Assembly (NCBI RefSeq): GCF_900699765.1 | Contig: NZ_CAADHO010000002.1 | Location: 744,001-808,000, forward strand | Length of the DNA stretch: 64,000 nt | Source: Desulfoluna butyratoxydans | GTDB lineage: Bacteria; Desulfobacterota; Desulfobacteria; Desulfobacterales; Desulfolunaceae | Direction: 5' to 3' | Shown here: in pieces, positions 40,581 to 50,796 of the stretch | Position numbering within the stretch: the stretch's first letter is position 1 | Layout: every line of letters begins with the position of its first letter | Notes under the pieces: model-generated | What the model saw: the letters and a program-made list of their open reading frames with translations, nothing else | The model's database searches: none | Told to the model about the DNA's origin: nothing | Made by a program: the position numbers and the translations under genes

Positions 40581-42647
40581 TCAGGATGTTTTGAAGCGTC
40601 CCACCAGGGAACCCAGCTGGTCGGCCATGGTGCGCATCTCTTCGGCGCTGGCCTGGAGGGATCCCCCGATACGGGTGACGCCTTCGGCGGCGTTGTTGAC
40701 CTCAGCGATGTCGTTTCCGATCTCCCCTGCCATGACCGTGCATCCGGCGGCGTTTTCATTTACCTCCTGGATGCCCAGGGATGCCTGGTTCACGTTTTCG
40801 GCAATCTCGCTGGTGGCGGCGGACTGCTCTTCCACGGCCCCTGCGATGGTGGCCACAATGTCATTGACTTCGGTGATGACCGAGGTGATCTCCAGGATGC
40901 CGGTGCTCGACGCCGTGGCAGTGGCCTGGACGCTTGACACGATTTTTTTGATGCCCTGCGTGGCCTCGGCGGTCTGGGCTGCCAGCTCTTTGATTTCGTG
41001 GGCCACGACAGCAAACCCCTTGCCGGCTTCTCCGGCACGGGCCGCTTCGATGGTGGCGTTTAAGGCCAGCAGGTTGGTCTGTTCAGAGATTTCGGTGATG
41101 GTCTCGGTGACCTTGCCGATCTCCTCGGCTGCGCTGCGGAGGGCGTCCATCTCCCGGGACGTGCCGTGGGTACGCTCCAGAGCAGTGGCCGAGACCCCCC
41201 GGGCGGTTTCCGTGTTTTTGGCGATTTCACTGATGGTGGCGGACATCTCTTCCGTTGCCGTTGCCACCATGGCGATGTTGGTGGAGGACTGTTCGATGGC
41301 CGCGGCCACCCCGGTGAGGTTCTCGGTCATGTCCCGCGTGGACTGCTCCACCCGTGTGGAACGGGAGGACGCGTTGTCCGCGCTCCCGGCCAGCTCTTCG
41401 GACATGGACAAAAGGCCTTCGGAGGCGTCGTTTACCGAGGAGACCCCGGAGGCCACCTCCCGGATGAGGCCCTGGAGTTTTTCCATGAAGAGGTTGAACC
41501 CCGAGGAGAGCTCGCCGATTTCGTCTTCGGATCGAACCTCAAGGCGCTTGGTCAGGTCCCCTTCCCCCTTGGCGATGTCGTTCATCATGGCGGCGTTCTC
41601 TTTGATGCGCCCCACAATGGAGGTGGCGATGGCCCAGGCCACGGCCGCAAAAATCAGAAAGGAGAGCACCCCGATGGTGATGTTGGTGACAAGGATCTTG
41701 TCGGCGTTGGCCATCACCTTGTCCAGGGGCAGGGTGACGAGGAAGGACCAGTGCTGGCCCGTGTTGCCGATTTCGATGGGGACGAAGAGTCTTAAGGTAT
41801 CGGAGTCAAGGTGTGCGGAGTGGTCGGTGAAGCGGAAGGGCTCTCCCTTTTTGACCGCTTCACCCGCCCTGGCCCAGTCGCCCTGATCTCCGATGGACTG
41901 GCCGATGCGCTTTTTGTCCACATGGGCGGCATAGGTGCCGTTGGCTGCGATGATGGCGGCATATCCGGTGCCGTAAGGGGTGATGTCGGCCACCAGGTCG
42001 GAGAGGCTGTTGAGTTGGATATCAAGCCCCACAACCCCGATGGCTCCGCCGTTTTCCATCACCGGAGTCGTCAGGCTGGTGAGGATGACCTCCCTGCCGC
42101 CGATGGTATAGACCGTGGGCGGTGTGATGTACTCTTTGCCGGTCCGCTGGGGGATCACATAGTAGTTGTTGGTCTCCGGGACGGTGTAATCGGTGAGTTT
42201 GTCCACGGTGAGGGGCGAACCCAGGCGGTAGAGATAGGGAATGTAGCGACCGGAGTCGTCGTGGTTGGCCGTGCCCGCAAACTCGGCATCCCGACCGTCC
42301 AGGGCGTCTGGTTCAAAACAGGCCCAGATGCCCTGGAGCTCGGGGTCGTTGGCGATGACCCCCTTGAGGAGCCGGTTTAACGCCGTTCGGTCGGGTATGC
42401 CCCCCTGACCCTTCAGGCCCATGATGCTCCGGGCAACGGTGCGTGACGACTCCAGGGGCAGCTCCAGCAATGCCTTGACCTCATTGCCGTGGCGGTTGGC
42501 CAGTTCGATGCCCTTTGACAGGGCTTCGTCTTTGACCATGCGGTGGGTCTTGGTTGTCATGACCGTTATGGACACGGTGAAGGCGACGAGGGCCACCAGG
42601 GAGATGAGCAGAACGATTTTCCCCCTCAACTTGAGTTTTTTGAACAT
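40581..42647 (-). CDS. Methyl-accepting chemotaxis protein with Cache sensor domain
   Basis: ATG 42647 follows AAGGAG and gives 688 residues; the frame extends upstream without family sequence. A first membrane helix (residues about 9-30) is followed by a large periplasmic double-Cache domain: '[17 protein letters not shown]', '[16 protein letters not shown]' and '[15 protein letters not shown]'. A second helix, HAMP ('[16 protein letters not shown]') and the signalling hairpin with '[25 protein letters not shown]' follow. It relays ligand binding to CheA/CheW. The C-terminus lacks a CheR pentapeptide. Cache domains of this kind often bind amino or organic acids. No che genes are nearby. Confidence 0.94.
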   Translation of the reverse strand: MFKKLKLRGKIVLLISLVALVAFTVSITVMTTKTHRMVKDEALSKGIELANRHGNEVKALLELPLESSRTVARSIMGLKGQGGIPDRTALNRLLKGVIANDPELQGIWACFEPDALDGRDAEFAGTANHDDSGRYIPYLYRLGSPLTVDKLTDYTVPETNNYYVIPQRTGKEYITPPTVYTIGGREVILTSLTTPVMENGGAIGVVGLDIQLNSLSDLVADITPYGTGYAAIIAANGTYAAHVDKKRIGQSIGDQGDWARAGEAVKKGEPFRFTDHSAHLDSDTLRLFVPIEIGNTGQHWSFLVTLPLDKVMANADKILVTNITIGVLSFLIFAAVAWAIATSIVGRIKENAAMMNDIAKGEGDLTKRLEVRSEDEIGELSSGFNLFMEKLQGLIREVASGVSSVNDASEGLLSMSEELAGSADNASSRSTRVEQSTRDMTENLTGVAAAIEQSSTNIAMVATATEEMSATISEIAKNTETARGVSATALERTHGTSREMDALRSAAEEIGKVTETITEISEQTNLLALNATIEAARAGEAGKGFAVVAHEIKELAAQTAEATQGIKKIVSSVQATATASSTGILEITSVITEVNDIVATIAGAVEEQSAATSEIAENVNQASLGIQEVNENAAGCTVMAGEIGNDIAEVNNAAEGVTRIGGSLQASAEEMRTMADQLGSLVGRFKTS

Positions 42648-43001
42648 GAAAAGTCTCCTTGTATCGATCCGCGTGTGTTGCAGCGTTTTATTTTTTTCGT
42701 TACATGTTATACGGTTATGAGACAGAAGGTTGTGCCATGTCACCCTGCCCTGTGTGGCACGCACCTCGCCTGACGGAAGGACAGAGGAATTCCCGCAGGG
42801 GATCGGGATCGTCTCCGCAGGGACTAAACGGCACGTTTTTCAGGGGCGAACATGAATGTGTACGATGTATTTTATTATATCGGCTCGCAGGTGTTCGATA
42901 TTTAGGACAAAAGCCCGTGCTTTTTCATAAAATGCAAGGGGAAGGTATGCGCTGGCCCTGGATTTTAGTATGGCCGACAACCCTCAACAGCAGGAGCCGC
43001 C

Positions 43002-43799
43002 ATGTCGTTTAAAGACAATCTTCTGGAAAAGCTGGCGTTGGACCGCATGAAGCAGCGGGTGCTTGCCAGCCTCGGTCCCGTGGGCAGCGGCAGGAAGATC
43101 GATAAAAAAGCCATGCGGGGACTCCTTGTGGCCGCCGGGTTCAGAAGCCGTGAGATCCGGGGACTGGAACTTTACCTCCCCGAAGGCGCCACAGGGGAGG
43201 AGCCGCAGACCCTCCTTGTGCTGGATAACGATCTGCCCGTCTATAAAAGTACCGTGGATGATGTGGCCATGCGCAAAGAGCCCACCTTAAAAGAGATGAT
43301 CAGCATCCGTAACGCCATGCGCATCCTAAGCGACTCGGATGTGGTTATCAGCCGCAAGGCGGCGTCGGTGGAGAGTGTCTATCAAGAAGCCATTTCGCGC
43401 CTGGATCTCTCCTTTACCGAGGCCGACATCAAGCAGCTTGAGTACGAGGGGAGGGCGGCCGTGGAGTGGAAGGATGCCGGCTCTGTGGAGGAAAGTGTGG
43501 CCCTGTTCGGGGAGCTGCTGACGCTTGGACCGGAGCCGGCGTCCTTTGCCATTGAACACTGCCTTGTCAGGGGGCGGCTTTCCCAAGGGACCGGGGAGGA
43601 TTTCTTCGGGCCCGCCGTGGTGTTCCATACCGAAGATGGAGCCCTTCGTTGGATTGAGGGACGAATCGCCCTTTCCGACAGGGAGGGCATCCGGCGCTTC
43701 AAAGAGAAAGCCAGGGGAGAGCGCGAGCCCGACCTTGCGGGCACCGGGGTGATCAAGCACCTGGCCGCCCAGGTTATCGAGGGCATGCCGTCTTCCTGA
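43002..43799 (+). CDS. Hypothetical cytoplasmic protein, 265 residues
   Basis: I do not recognise a family. The start ATG is preceded by 'CAGGAG'. The protein is hydrophilic, rich in charged residues, without signal peptide or membrane segments. The N-terminus 'MKQRVLASLGPVGSGRKIDKK' is basic. A region 'ISIRNAMRILSDSDVVISRK' and a later 'SFTEADIKQLEYEGRAAVEW' look helical. Codon use resembles the neighbours. It is a single-gene unit divergent from the chemoreceptor gene. No function is proposed. Confidence 0.75.
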   Translation: MSFKDNLLEKLALDRMKQRVLASLGPVGSGRKIDKKAMRGLLVAAGFRSREIRGLELYLPEGATGEEPQTLLVLDNDLPVYKSTVDDVAMRKEPTLKEMISIRNAMRILSDSDVVISRKAASVESVYQEAISRLDLSFTEADIKQLEYEGRAAVEWKDAGSVEESVALFGELLTLGPEPASFAIEHCLVRGRLSQGTGEDFFGPAVVFHTEDGALRWIEGRIALSDREGIRRFKEKARGEREPDLAGTGVIKHLAAQVIEGMPSS

Positions 43800-44404
43800 T
43801 ACCGGGCCCCTGCAGGAAGGCTGGTGCTCCGAAAATTCCTTACTATAAGGAACGCATCGCGAGACACCGCAGCGACAAAGCGCACCAAGGCACTCCGGTC
43901 AATCCCCATGACACGCCTTTCGTCTTTTTCCCGCCATGGATTTTTGCATGTGTAATGCAGATCACACCCCCAATACTCCGGTTTCTGGCATAACATGAAG
44001 GACTCTGGGAAACGTTTGCAACGACAGGGCCGAAGCCACGTGAGCGGAAAATACCATGAAAGCACGTTCACAACCTGCCTTCAAGGTGGCTCACCTTGCC
44101 GCCCAGGGCAAACGTATGTAGATCTTGCCTCCGGCGGCCCTGCCTTGCCGCCGGAGTTATTCCGATTAAAGGCAAGGGAATCCCAAATACCCTTTATTGT
44201 GTTTCCAGAAGAATGAAATGAGCCTCTCCTGCAAAAACGGCTGCCAGTTGTCACACACCACGCGAATGCACCGAAACCGCTTGCAGGGTGTCTGCTCCCA
44301 TGCATTCGCCATAGGGTTTCCAGGTGCCCCCACCTGGCCGCCGGTGGCATGTTTTTTCCCATAGAAGGCATACGCTTTAAACACACCCACGCGAGGTTTT
44401 TTAT
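43800..44404. other. Gene-free gap with degenerate repeat pieces
   Basis: No real gene is seen. Pieces of the intergenic repeat family occur at 44080-44158 ('CAAGGTGGCTCACCTTGCCG', 'GCCTCCGGCGGCCCTGCC', 'GCCGCCGGAG') and 44310-44345 ('CCACCTGGCCGCCGGTGGC'), scrambled and shortened. Confidence 0.55.
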
Positions 44405-44755
44405 ATGCACCGTTTTGTGCGTGTTTTTCTCTTTGTTGTTCTTTTCGTTGGCTGCACCGGGCCTGTGTCTGCAGACACGTCCTCCGGTACGTCCACGTTC
44501 AACGGAAAGACCGTGACCTACACGTTCACAGGCGATGTGGTCTCGGCCTTGAGTTACGCCGAAGGCTCGGTTTGCCGGGTGACGGCCAGGGTGGACGGCA
44601 ATACCCATCGCATTGTGATCCGGGAGGACCGGCTGGAATGGAACGGGGCTTCGGCGCCCCTGGACGGGTTTGAAACAGTACGGATCGTCATGGACAAGTC
44701 AGGGGCCCGCTTTCTCGTGGATGGAAAGGAGATCGTGGTCGGGCCTTCATCGTGA
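44405..44755 (+). CDS. Small secreted protein of unknown function, 116 residues
   Basis: A signal peptide is clear: 'MHRFVRVFLFVVLFVGC' with cleavage likely after 'VSA' (before DTSS). A weak lipobox-like 'LFVGC' is an alternative that would make it a lipoprotein. The mature ~92 residues are beta-rich ('FNGKTVTYTFTGDVVSALSYAEG', 'HRIVIREDRLEWNG') and end 'VDGKEIVVG'. I do not recognise a family. It is convergent with the nuclease gene, six bases between stops. An envelope role is the most that can be said. Confidence 0.72.
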   Translation: MHRFVRVFLFVVLFVGCTGPVSADTSSGTSTFNGKTVTYTFTGDVVSALSYAEGSVCRVTARVDGNTHRIVIREDRLEWNGASAPLDGFETVRIVMDKSGARFLVDGKEIVVGPSS

Positions 44756-44761
44756 GTTTAT

Positions 44762-45805
44762 CTACTGTCCGACAGGGGCGGTGGTGAAGACCCCGTAGAC
44801 CGGGTAGTGATCGGAGACGGCTTTGGCCTCCTTGGCCGACAGGCCCAGGATCTCGTCAAAGGGAAAGACCCCGGAGGTGCCGGTGAAGTACGGGGCGGTC
44901 TCCTCGGTGATGATGATGCGGTCGTAGGCGCAGGCCGACCGGGCGAGGTTGGTGTCCATGCCGTTGGTGATGAGCCACCTGAACCCCTCGCCCCTCAAGG
45001 GAGAAGAGAGTTCGTCCTCATCGTAGTAGGCGCAGTCCGCGTTCAGGTCCCCCAGGATCACGAAGCGGGTCTCTTCCGGGAAATGGGCGCGGGCATCGGT
45101 CACCACCTGCGGCAGGGCGTTGATCTCCGAGGTGGCATCGTCCGGGTCGGTGTGGAGGGTGATGAGGACAAAGGAAAAATTGCTCTGCCGTGTCTTGAAC
45201 TGCGCGATGAAAGGCTCCCGGTGGAAGGTATCTTCGCGTGAATCGTCAAAGGTGTAGGCCTCGATGAACTCAAGGACATCGGTCCTGTAGAGGTAGGCGT
45301 ACTGCTCTTTGGAGGAGGTGCGCCCCAAACGCGGGCCGATGACCGTTTCGTAGTCCCGTCCCAGGGCGTCCACCTGCTCTTCCAGGGACTGGATGGCTTT
45401 TCCGCTTTTGTCCCTGATCTCCTGGACGGCCACCACGTCAAAGTGGGAGATAATGGATCCCAGGGCCTCCATCACCTCGGGTTTTTTTGCTTTAGAGACA
45501 CCGAATACCTGGATGTTGAAGTTGGCCACGGCCAGGGGCTCTGCGGATGGGCCCGGATCGTTTTGGGCGATCACAGAGGGTTCGGAGTCGCACCCGATGC
45601 AGCCCCTGGCTTGGCAGGCCTCCGACAGGGGCGTCCCGTCACCACAGATCGTCACCCCGTCTTGGCAGACCACGCCGCCGTGGCCGGAGCAGCAGCCCCG
45701 GCAGTCCCCAAAGGCGGTGGGTGTCATGATCAGGAGGATAAAAAAGAAGACAAACACAGGGTGAAGCAAATCAGGCAGGGCACGTCGCAAATCAGTCAAT
45801 CTCAT
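44762..45805 (-). CDS. Secreted endonuclease/exonuclease/phosphatase-family nuclease with Cys-rich N-terminus
   Basis: The 347-residue protein has a signal peptide (FVFFFILLIMTPTAFG). A short Cys-rich module follows ('CRGCCSGHGGV', 'CQDGVTICGDGTPLSEAC'), seen in other exported bacterial nucleases. The DNase I-like domain has Glu in 'VAVQEIRD', the Asp-Asn pair in 'ILGDLNAD' and the catalytic His in 'SDHYPVYG'; these bind metal and attack phosphodiesters. It probably digests extracellular DNA for nutrients. The disulfide-rich module fits the periplasm or outside. Confidence 0.88.
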   Translation of the reverse strand: MRLTDLRRALPDLLHPVFVFFFILLIMTPTAFGDCRGCCSGHGGVVCQDGVTICGDGTPLSEACQARGCIGCDSEPSVIAQNDPGPSAEPLAVANFNIQVFGVSKAKKPEVMEALGSIISHFDVVAVQEIRDKSGKAIQSLEEQVDALGRDYETVIGPRLGRTSSKEQYAYLYRTDVLEFIEAYTFDDSREDTFHREPFIAQFKTRQSNFSFVLITLHTDPDDATSEINALPQVVTDARAHFPEETRFVILGDLNADCAYYDEDELSSPLRGEGFRWLITNGMDTNLARSACAYDRIIITEETAPYFTGTSGVFPFDEILGLSAKEAKAVSDHYPVYGVFTTAPVGQ

Positions 45806-46019
45806 ATCACCAACTTTATTCTATAGCGTCAGACGGATGGAACCATGGCGTAAGGGCTATGCCCTAACAGAAACCGTGGAGAAGCAAATCCTTTATTTTA
45901 GAAAAGGAAATAGACCGCATCGGTTTACTAATGCAGGTGCATATGGGATGTAAAGGGAAATGCGTATGGCGGGGTGACCTATGAATCGTTACCATACCCC
46001 TTTTTTTGATGGAGAAAAC

Positions 46020-46236
46020 GTAACTGTTCAGCTTATGCTTCCGGCGGCCCTGCCGGAGGCTAATCGTTTAAAAAAATTTAACAAACAGGTTTCAAAAAAT
46101 CTTTTTGAGTGAATTTTTACTTTAAAGGCGGATGTGATTTGACCCGAGCAACGAGGGGGCAAAACACATCCGCAACCTGCTTTCAAGGTGGCACACCTTG
46201 CCGCCGGAGGCTGTTTTTTTTGAGCTGAATCGTTAC
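46020..46236. repeat. Structured intergenic repeat, complete copy 11
   Basis: Outer termini GTAACTGTTCAGC and GCTGAATCGTTAC are both intact. The large hairpin has arms GCGGATGTG / CACATCCGC and core CCGAGCAACGAGG. Confidence 0.85.
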
Positions 46237-46256
46237 GAGAAAACAAGGACCACACG

Positions 46257-46715
46257 ATGGACAACAACGATATACTGAGGCGGATTCGCTATGCCTTTGA
46301 CTTCAGCGATCCGAAGATGGCGGAGCTCTTCGTCTCAGGGGGCCTTGAGGTCACCCGGGAGCAGGCTGCCGCCTGGTTGAAACGGGAGGAGGATCCTTCC
46401 TTTGAAACACTCTCCGACCGCAAGCTGGCGAGTTTTTTAAACGGGCTCATCATCCACAGGCGGGGCCGGAGAGAAGGCCCGCAGCCCGAGGCCGAGACGC
46501 GCCTGACAAACAATCTTATCCTTAAAAAGCTCAAGATTGCCTTGAACCTCACCTCGGACGACGTCCTGGCGATCATGGCCCGGGCGAATTTCGGCATGAG
46601 CAGGCACGAGCTGAGCGCTTTTTTCCGAAAGCCCGGCCACAAGCATTACCGGGAGTGCAAGGACCAGATCCTGCGGAATTTTATTCAGGGGATGCAGGTC
46701 ACGTATCGCGTCTGA
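46257..46715 (+). CDS. DUF1456 family protein (YehS-like)
   Basis: The 152-residue protein has two repeated ~65-residue modules: 'NNDILRRIRYAFDFSDPKMAELF' and 'TNNLILKKLKIALNLTSDDVLAIM', each followed by a helix ending in 'FLNGLI' or 'FIQGM'. This is the duplicated DUF1456 fold of E. coli YehS. The family is cytoplasmic, all-helical and of unknown role. It follows a repeat copy directly and stands alone. Confidence 0.9.
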   Translation: MDNNDILRRIRYAFDFSDPKMAELFVSGGLEVTREQAAAWLKREEDPSFETLSDRKLASFLNGLIIHRRGRREGPQPEAETRLTNNLILKKLKIALNLTSDDVLAIMARANFGMSRHELSAFFRKPGHKHYRECKDQILRNFIQGMQVTYRV

Positions 46716-46736
46716 GGGTTATGCCTTAAAATATTA

Positions 46737-46922
46737 GTACCTATTCAGCTCAAAATTGCCTCCGGCGGCCCTGCCGGGGGCCAAATTTTAAAAAGTTTGA
46801 CAAACAGGTCTTAAGTAAGCCTTCCAGGCTACGCCGAAACAATTTCGACATTTTCTTAGAAGAGTTTTTTGCGGAACTTTTTTTAAAAAAGCGACCCGCC
46901 GGAGGCATAGCAGAATAGTTAC
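46737..46922. repeat. Structured intergenic repeat, copy 12 (short form)
   Basis: Outer termini 'GTACCTATTCAGC' and 'GCAGAATAGTTAC', inner ends GCCTCCGGCGGCCCTGCCGG and GACCCGCCGGAGGC. Confidence 0.82.
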
Positions 46923-47088
46923 AAATATTAATACAAAACGATACTCTGCTTCACATTCGTTATGTATTGACGCATCGATCAAAAAATCATGCTGAGGACT
47001 TATGAGATGATCCCGTCATGTGCCATTTAATCTTGGCATGGTCCTAACGGTAAGGCTTAAAAAAGACTCAGGCCAATCCAAACCAAAT

Positions 47089-47171
47089 GCGAATGTGATT
47101 TTCCCCGAGGAACGAGGGGGAAAGCGCATTTGCAATTAGCTTTCGAGGTGGCTCACCTCGCCGCCGGAGGC
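47089..47171. repeat. Structured intergenic repeat, half copy 13
   Basis: The hairpin GCGAATGTGATTTTCCCC / GGGGGAAAGCGCATTTGC pairs imperfectly. GAGGTGGCTCACCTC and GCCGCCGGAGGC follow. The left half is missing, as in the copy between etfB and etfA. Confidence 0.75.
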
Positions 47172-47226
47172 TTTTTTTTGCTCCCGATTTTAACCTTAGA
47201 GGCTGTCCTTATTTTTAGGAGATGGT

Positions 47227-48561
47227 ATGAAAAAACAGGAAACGATGAGAAAGACCGGTGATTTTATACGGAACTCTGCCACGGTGAAGGTGATCTCCAT
47301 CGGCGTGCTGGTATTGGTGTTGCTCATTCCCATGGCCATGGTCTCTTCCCTGATGCGGGAGCGGGAGTTCCGGCGCGATGACGTGGTGTACGAGATCAAC
47401 GCCAAGTGGGGCAACAGCCAGACCGTGACCGGGCCTTTTTTCACGGTTCCCTACAAGTCCTACTTCCGCGATGAAGACGACAAGTTGACCTACACCCTGC
47501 GGTACCTTCATGTACTGCCCGAGGAGGTGGCCATCAAGGGGCAGCTCGATACCGAGGTCCGCTACCGAAGCCTCTACGAGGCCGTGCTCTACACCGCCGG
47601 GCTGGAGATCTCCGGGGCCTTTGCCCTTCCCGACCTGGCCCGTTCCGGCATCGACCCCGACCATGTGCTCTGGGATCAGGCGGTTTTTTCCGTGGGGATT
47701 TCGGACATGCGGGGGATCCGGGACACCATCTCCGTGACCTGCGGGGAGGCGACTTACAAGGCAGGCCCGGGGCTCAAAACCACGGACATTGCCTCCTCCG
47801 GGGTGCAGTGCGCCATCCCCCTGTCCCCGGACCGGGCCAAAACGCCCTTCTCCCTGCGGCTAAAGCTCAACGGCAGCGAAGAGCTCCACTTTATCCCCGT
47901 GGGGGAGACCACCCGGGTGACCCTGGCGTCAAGCTGGCCTTCCCCCAGCTTTAACGGCTCGTTTCTCCCCAGCCAGCGGGAGGTGACGGACCGGGGCTTT
48001 TCCGCGGATTGGTCGGTGCTCCACCTGAACCGGAACTACCCCCAGGTGTGGTCCGGAAACCAGTACAAGGTGGGAGACTCCGCCTTTGGGGTGAACCTTC
48101 TGGTGACGGCGGACATCTACCAGAAGTCCATCCGCATCTCAAAATACGCGGTGATGTTTATCGTCTTTACCTTTGCCGCTTTTTTCTTCTCCGAGATCAT
48201 CAGCAAGAAAAGGGTCCACCCGATTCAGTACATCCTCATCGGGCTGGCCGTGCTGCTCTTCTACGTGCTGCTCCTCTCCATCTCCGAGCACCTCAACTTC
48301 GATCTGGCCTACATCATCTCGGCAACGGCCGTCACGGCCCTCATCACGGGATACTCCCGGGGGATTCTGCGCAACAACCGCTTCACCGTCACGGTGTTCG
48401 GGATCCTGACCGTGCTCTATGCCTACCTCTACATTGTGCTTCAGCTTGAAGACTACGCCCTGATCATGGGCAGTGTCGGCCTGTTTCTCGTGCTTTCGGT
48501 GGTCATGTACATCACCCGGGGCATCGACTGGTACGCCCTGGAAAAGGACGACGTAGACTGA
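47227..48561 (+). CDS. creD: Inner-membrane protein CreD
   Basis: The 444-residue protein has one N-terminal helix (VISIGVLVLVLLIPMAM). A large periplasmic domain of about 260 residues follows ('YFRDEDDKLTYTLRYLHVLPEE', 'LASSWPSPSFNGSFLPSQREV'), then five to six C-terminal helices ('LNFDLAYIISATAVTALI', 'YIVLQLEDYALIMGS'). These segments are characteristic of CreD. In enteric bacteria CreD belongs to the CreBC regulon and affects envelope integrity and beta-lactam or colicin response. No creBC genes are in this window. Confidence 0.93.
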   Translation: MKKQETMRKTGDFIRNSATVKVISIGVLVLVLLIPMAMVSSLMREREFRRDDVVYEINAKWGNSQTVTGPFFTVPYKSYFRDEDDKLTYTLRYLHVLPEEVAIKGQLDTEVRYRSLYEAVLYTAGLEISGAFALPDLARSGIDPDHVLWDQAVFSVGISDMRGIRDTISVTCGEATYKAGPGLKTTDIASSGVQCAIPLSPDRAKTPFSLRLKLNGSEELHFIPVGETTRVTLASSWPSPSFNGSFLPSQREVTDRGFSADWSVLHLNRNYPQVWSGNQYKVGDSAFGVNLLVTADIYQKSIRISKYAVMFIVFTFAAFFFSEIISKKRVHPIQYILIGLAVLLFYVLLLSISEHLNFDLAYIISATAVTALITGYSRGILRNNRFTVTVFGILTVLYAYLYIVLQLEDYALIMGSVGLFLVLSVVMYITRGIDWYALEKDDVD

Positions 48562-48669
48562 AGCCGCAGAGCATTTTCGCAAGATCCTCCAAGATTCCGG
48601 AGACGCGGGCAGGTAGTGTTGCCGTGACGTCAACACGACCCAACCAAATTTTTTGACTTGGAGGATGCC

Positions 48670-49065
48670 ATGGAAATGGAAAAGGAATTGTTTGCGGCAA
48701 TGGCCAACGGCTCTGTAACGTACAAGGGAGAGGAGGCTCCGAAACAGACCGGCCCGTGGAACCCTCACCCTCTCTTTAAAGGGGTGTACTTAAAGTCCCT
48801 TGTCTCCGGTGAGGGCACGGACGGGGCGCTGAGCGCCCACATGGTTCGCATCGACCCCGGCTGCACCCTGGAGTCCCACGTCCACGGGGAAGAGTGGGAG
48901 CTCCATGAGGTCCTGGGCGGGGAGGGCTCCCTTGAGTTTGACGGAAAGCACCACCCCTACCACATGGGGCGCCTTGCCGTGATACCCAAGGGGGAAGCCC
49001 ATGGCGTCAAAGCTGGAGACAAAGGGCTCCTGCTTCGCGCCACGTTTTTTCCTGCCTTGCCCTGA
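48670..49065 (+). CDS. Cupin-domain protein
   Basis: ATG 48670 follows GGAGG. The 131-residue single-domain cupin has motif 1 in 'GCTLESHVHGEEWELHEVL' (His and Glu metal ligands) and motif 2 in 'YHMGRLAVIPKGEAHGVK'. It is a small cytoplasmic beta-barrel that binds a metal and an unknown ligand. It lies downstream of creD on the same strand with a 108-base gap. Function beyond the fold is unknown. Confidence 0.85.
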   Translation: MEMEKELFAAMANGSVTYKGEEAPKQTGPWNPHPLFKGVYLKSLVSGEGTDGALSAHMVRIDPGCTLESHVHGEEWELHEVLGGEGSLEFDGKHHPYHMGRLAVIPKGEAHGVKAGDKGLLLRATFFPALP

Positions 49066-49125
49066 GCAACTGAGAGATCCGTGAAAAAGCCTGTCCTCGA
49101 TGGTTAAAGTCGGCTCCAAAAGCGT

Positions 49126-49497
49126 GCCTCCGGCGGCGAGGTGAGCCACCTCGAAAGCTGATTGCCCTTGCGCTTCGTCCCTCGTTCCTCGGGCCAAAGC
49201 GCAAGGGCTTTCGACTCGGGCTTCGCCCGACGTAAACGCTGATGGTTTGTTCGGGCTGGCTCACAAGCTTTAAAGTAACAGGATACGATGTCACAGGTTG
49301 TCCAGTATCGATTTAATCGCATTGCCTTCGGTGGCCCTGCCGGGGGCTAAACTTTTAAAAAAAATTTAACAAACAGGTCTTAAAAATTTCTTTTGAATGA
49401 ATTTTGCTCTAAATGCGGATGTGATTTGACCCGAGGAACGAGGGGCAAAACGCGTCCGCACCCTGCTTTCAAGGTGGCACACCTTGCCGCCGGAGGC
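49126..49497. repeat. Structured intergenic repeats, two copies fused
   Basis: The first part (49126-49322) is the CCCTTGCGCTT-arm form with the extra CGGGCTTCGCCCG stem. The second (49324-49497) is the GCGGATGTG-arm form. They share the boundary 'GCATTGCCTTCGG'. Confidence 0.8.
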
Positions 49498-49524
49498 TGA
49501 TTTTCGGAGGCCAAAAAAGAGACC

Positions 49525-50394
49525 ATGGCAACACGGGAGCGCATCACATTTTCGAGCCTTCCCTTTTTATGCGGCGTGGAAGCGGTGGCAGGGCAGGACG
49601 TGTCCAACACCTTTGAATCCCATAGTCACACAACCGCTGTTGTGGGCATGGTGGACGTGGGCGTTCGGGTGATCGCCCACGGGCATGGCGAATCGCGCAT
49701 TTTGAGGGGCGGGCTTTTCTTTCTGAACCCCGGTCAGGTGCATGCCTGCGCTTCCGGGGAGGAGGGCGCCCACAGCTATCGCCTCCTGTCGGTGGATCCG
49801 GCGGTTTTGGCCCGCGTGGCCTCCGAGATCTCTGAAAAGAGCGTGTCCGGGGTGTGGTTCGGCTGCGTGCACGCAACACATGACACCATTTCCCGGGATT
49901 TTGGGCGCTTTTTCAGGATGCTCTCCGATCCCCTGGCCCCAGCCCTTGACAAGGAGAGCCTTCTTTACGGCCTGCTCTCTGAAATCATCCTCTCCTTTGC
50001 CCAGGATCCGCCGGAGGTGTGTGCGGTGGGGCGGCAGGATGCGGCCATGGCGCGGGTGCGGGACCACATCCGCACCCACCACGCAGAGCCCCTGACCCTG
50101 GCCACCCTGTCGGCCGTTGCCTGCCTCAGCCCTTTTCACCTGCAGCGTCTTTTTACCCGGCGATACGGCATGTCTCCCCATCGGTACCTCACCCATCGGC
50201 GCGTTGCCGAGGCCCGGGGCCTTCTCTCGGACGGGGCGGGTATCGCCGAGGCAGCACTGGCTGTGGGGTTTTCTGATCAGAGCCATTTGACGTATCACTT
50301 CAAGCGCGTGGTGGGGACCACGCCGGGGCGCTTTGTGCAGGACAACCTGTTGACATACGAGTGCGCGGCAAAACCGGAGACCTTCTATGATTAA
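49525..50394 (+). CDS. AraC-family transcriptional regulator
   Basis: The 289-residue protein has an N-terminal cupin-like sensing domain ('SHSHTTAVVGMVDVGV', 'LRGGLFFLNPGQVHAC') and a C-terminal double helix-turn-helix: 'LTLATLSAVACLSPFHLQRLFTRRYG' and 'GIAEAALAVGFSDQSHLTYHFKRVVGTTPGRFV'. Both DNA helices are intact. Related proteins are often encoded next to LysE- or EamA-type exporters, but none is seen here; the target gene is unknown. Confidence 0.92.
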   Translation: MATRERITFSSLPFLCGVEAVAGQDVSNTFESHSHTTAVVGMVDVGVRVIAHGHGESRILRGGLFFLNPGQVHACASGEEGAHSYRLLSVDPAVLARVASEISEKSVSGVWFGCVHATHDTISRDFGRFFRMLSDPLAPALDKESLLYGLLSEIILSFAQDPPEVCAVGRQDAAMARVRDHIRTHHAEPLTLATLSAVACLSPFHLQRLFTRRYGMSPHRYLTHRRVAEARGLLSDGAGIAEAALAVGFSDQSHLTYHFKRVVGTTPGRFVQDNLLTYECAAKPETFYD

Positions 50395-50410
50395 AGTGGG
50401 GGAAAAGCAG

Positions 50411-50615
50411 GCCTCCGGCGGCGAGGTGAGCCACCTCGAAAGCAGGTTGCCCTTGCGCTTTGCCCTTCGTTCCTCAGGCCAAAGCGCAAGGGCCTTCGGC
50501 TCGGGCTACGCCCGATATAAACGTTGATGGTTTGTGCGGGGAGGCTCACAAGCTTCGAGGTAAGAGGATACGATGTCGCTCCTTGTCCATTATCGATTTA
50601 ACCGCACTGCCTTCT
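50411..50615. repeat. Structured intergenic repeat, copy 16
   Basis: GCCTCCGGCGGCGAGGTGAG, then a hairpin of CCCTTGCGCTTTG arms and the CTCGGGCTACGCCCG stem. The right GGAGGC end is absent. Confidence 0.75.
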
Positions 50616-50720
50616 ATGGTTAAAGTGGGTGGGAAAGCCAGCCCTCGGCGGCGTGGTTCGTGACATTCGGCAGTCGTCTTTGCAGAGATATCTGTCTGGT
50701 TTTCAGGGCCTTCAGGAAAT

Positions 50721-50756
50721 AAAAAAGGCGGAACCCCAATGGGTTCCGCCTTTTTT
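50721..50756. terminator. Rho-independent terminator before the NMO-like gene end
   Basis: GGCGGAACCC / GGGTTCCGCC with loop CAAT is flanked by A6 and T6. It can end the minus-strand unit and act in both directions. Confidence 0.9.
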
Positions 50757-50796
50757 AATTGATTTGGATGCGCTGAATCGCTTTAGCCGAAAGGGT

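Noticed and set aside
21716..50615. Repeats as a CRISPR array
   Set aside because: Copies are far apart, variable in length, palindromic and lack regular unique spacers; no cas genes are present.
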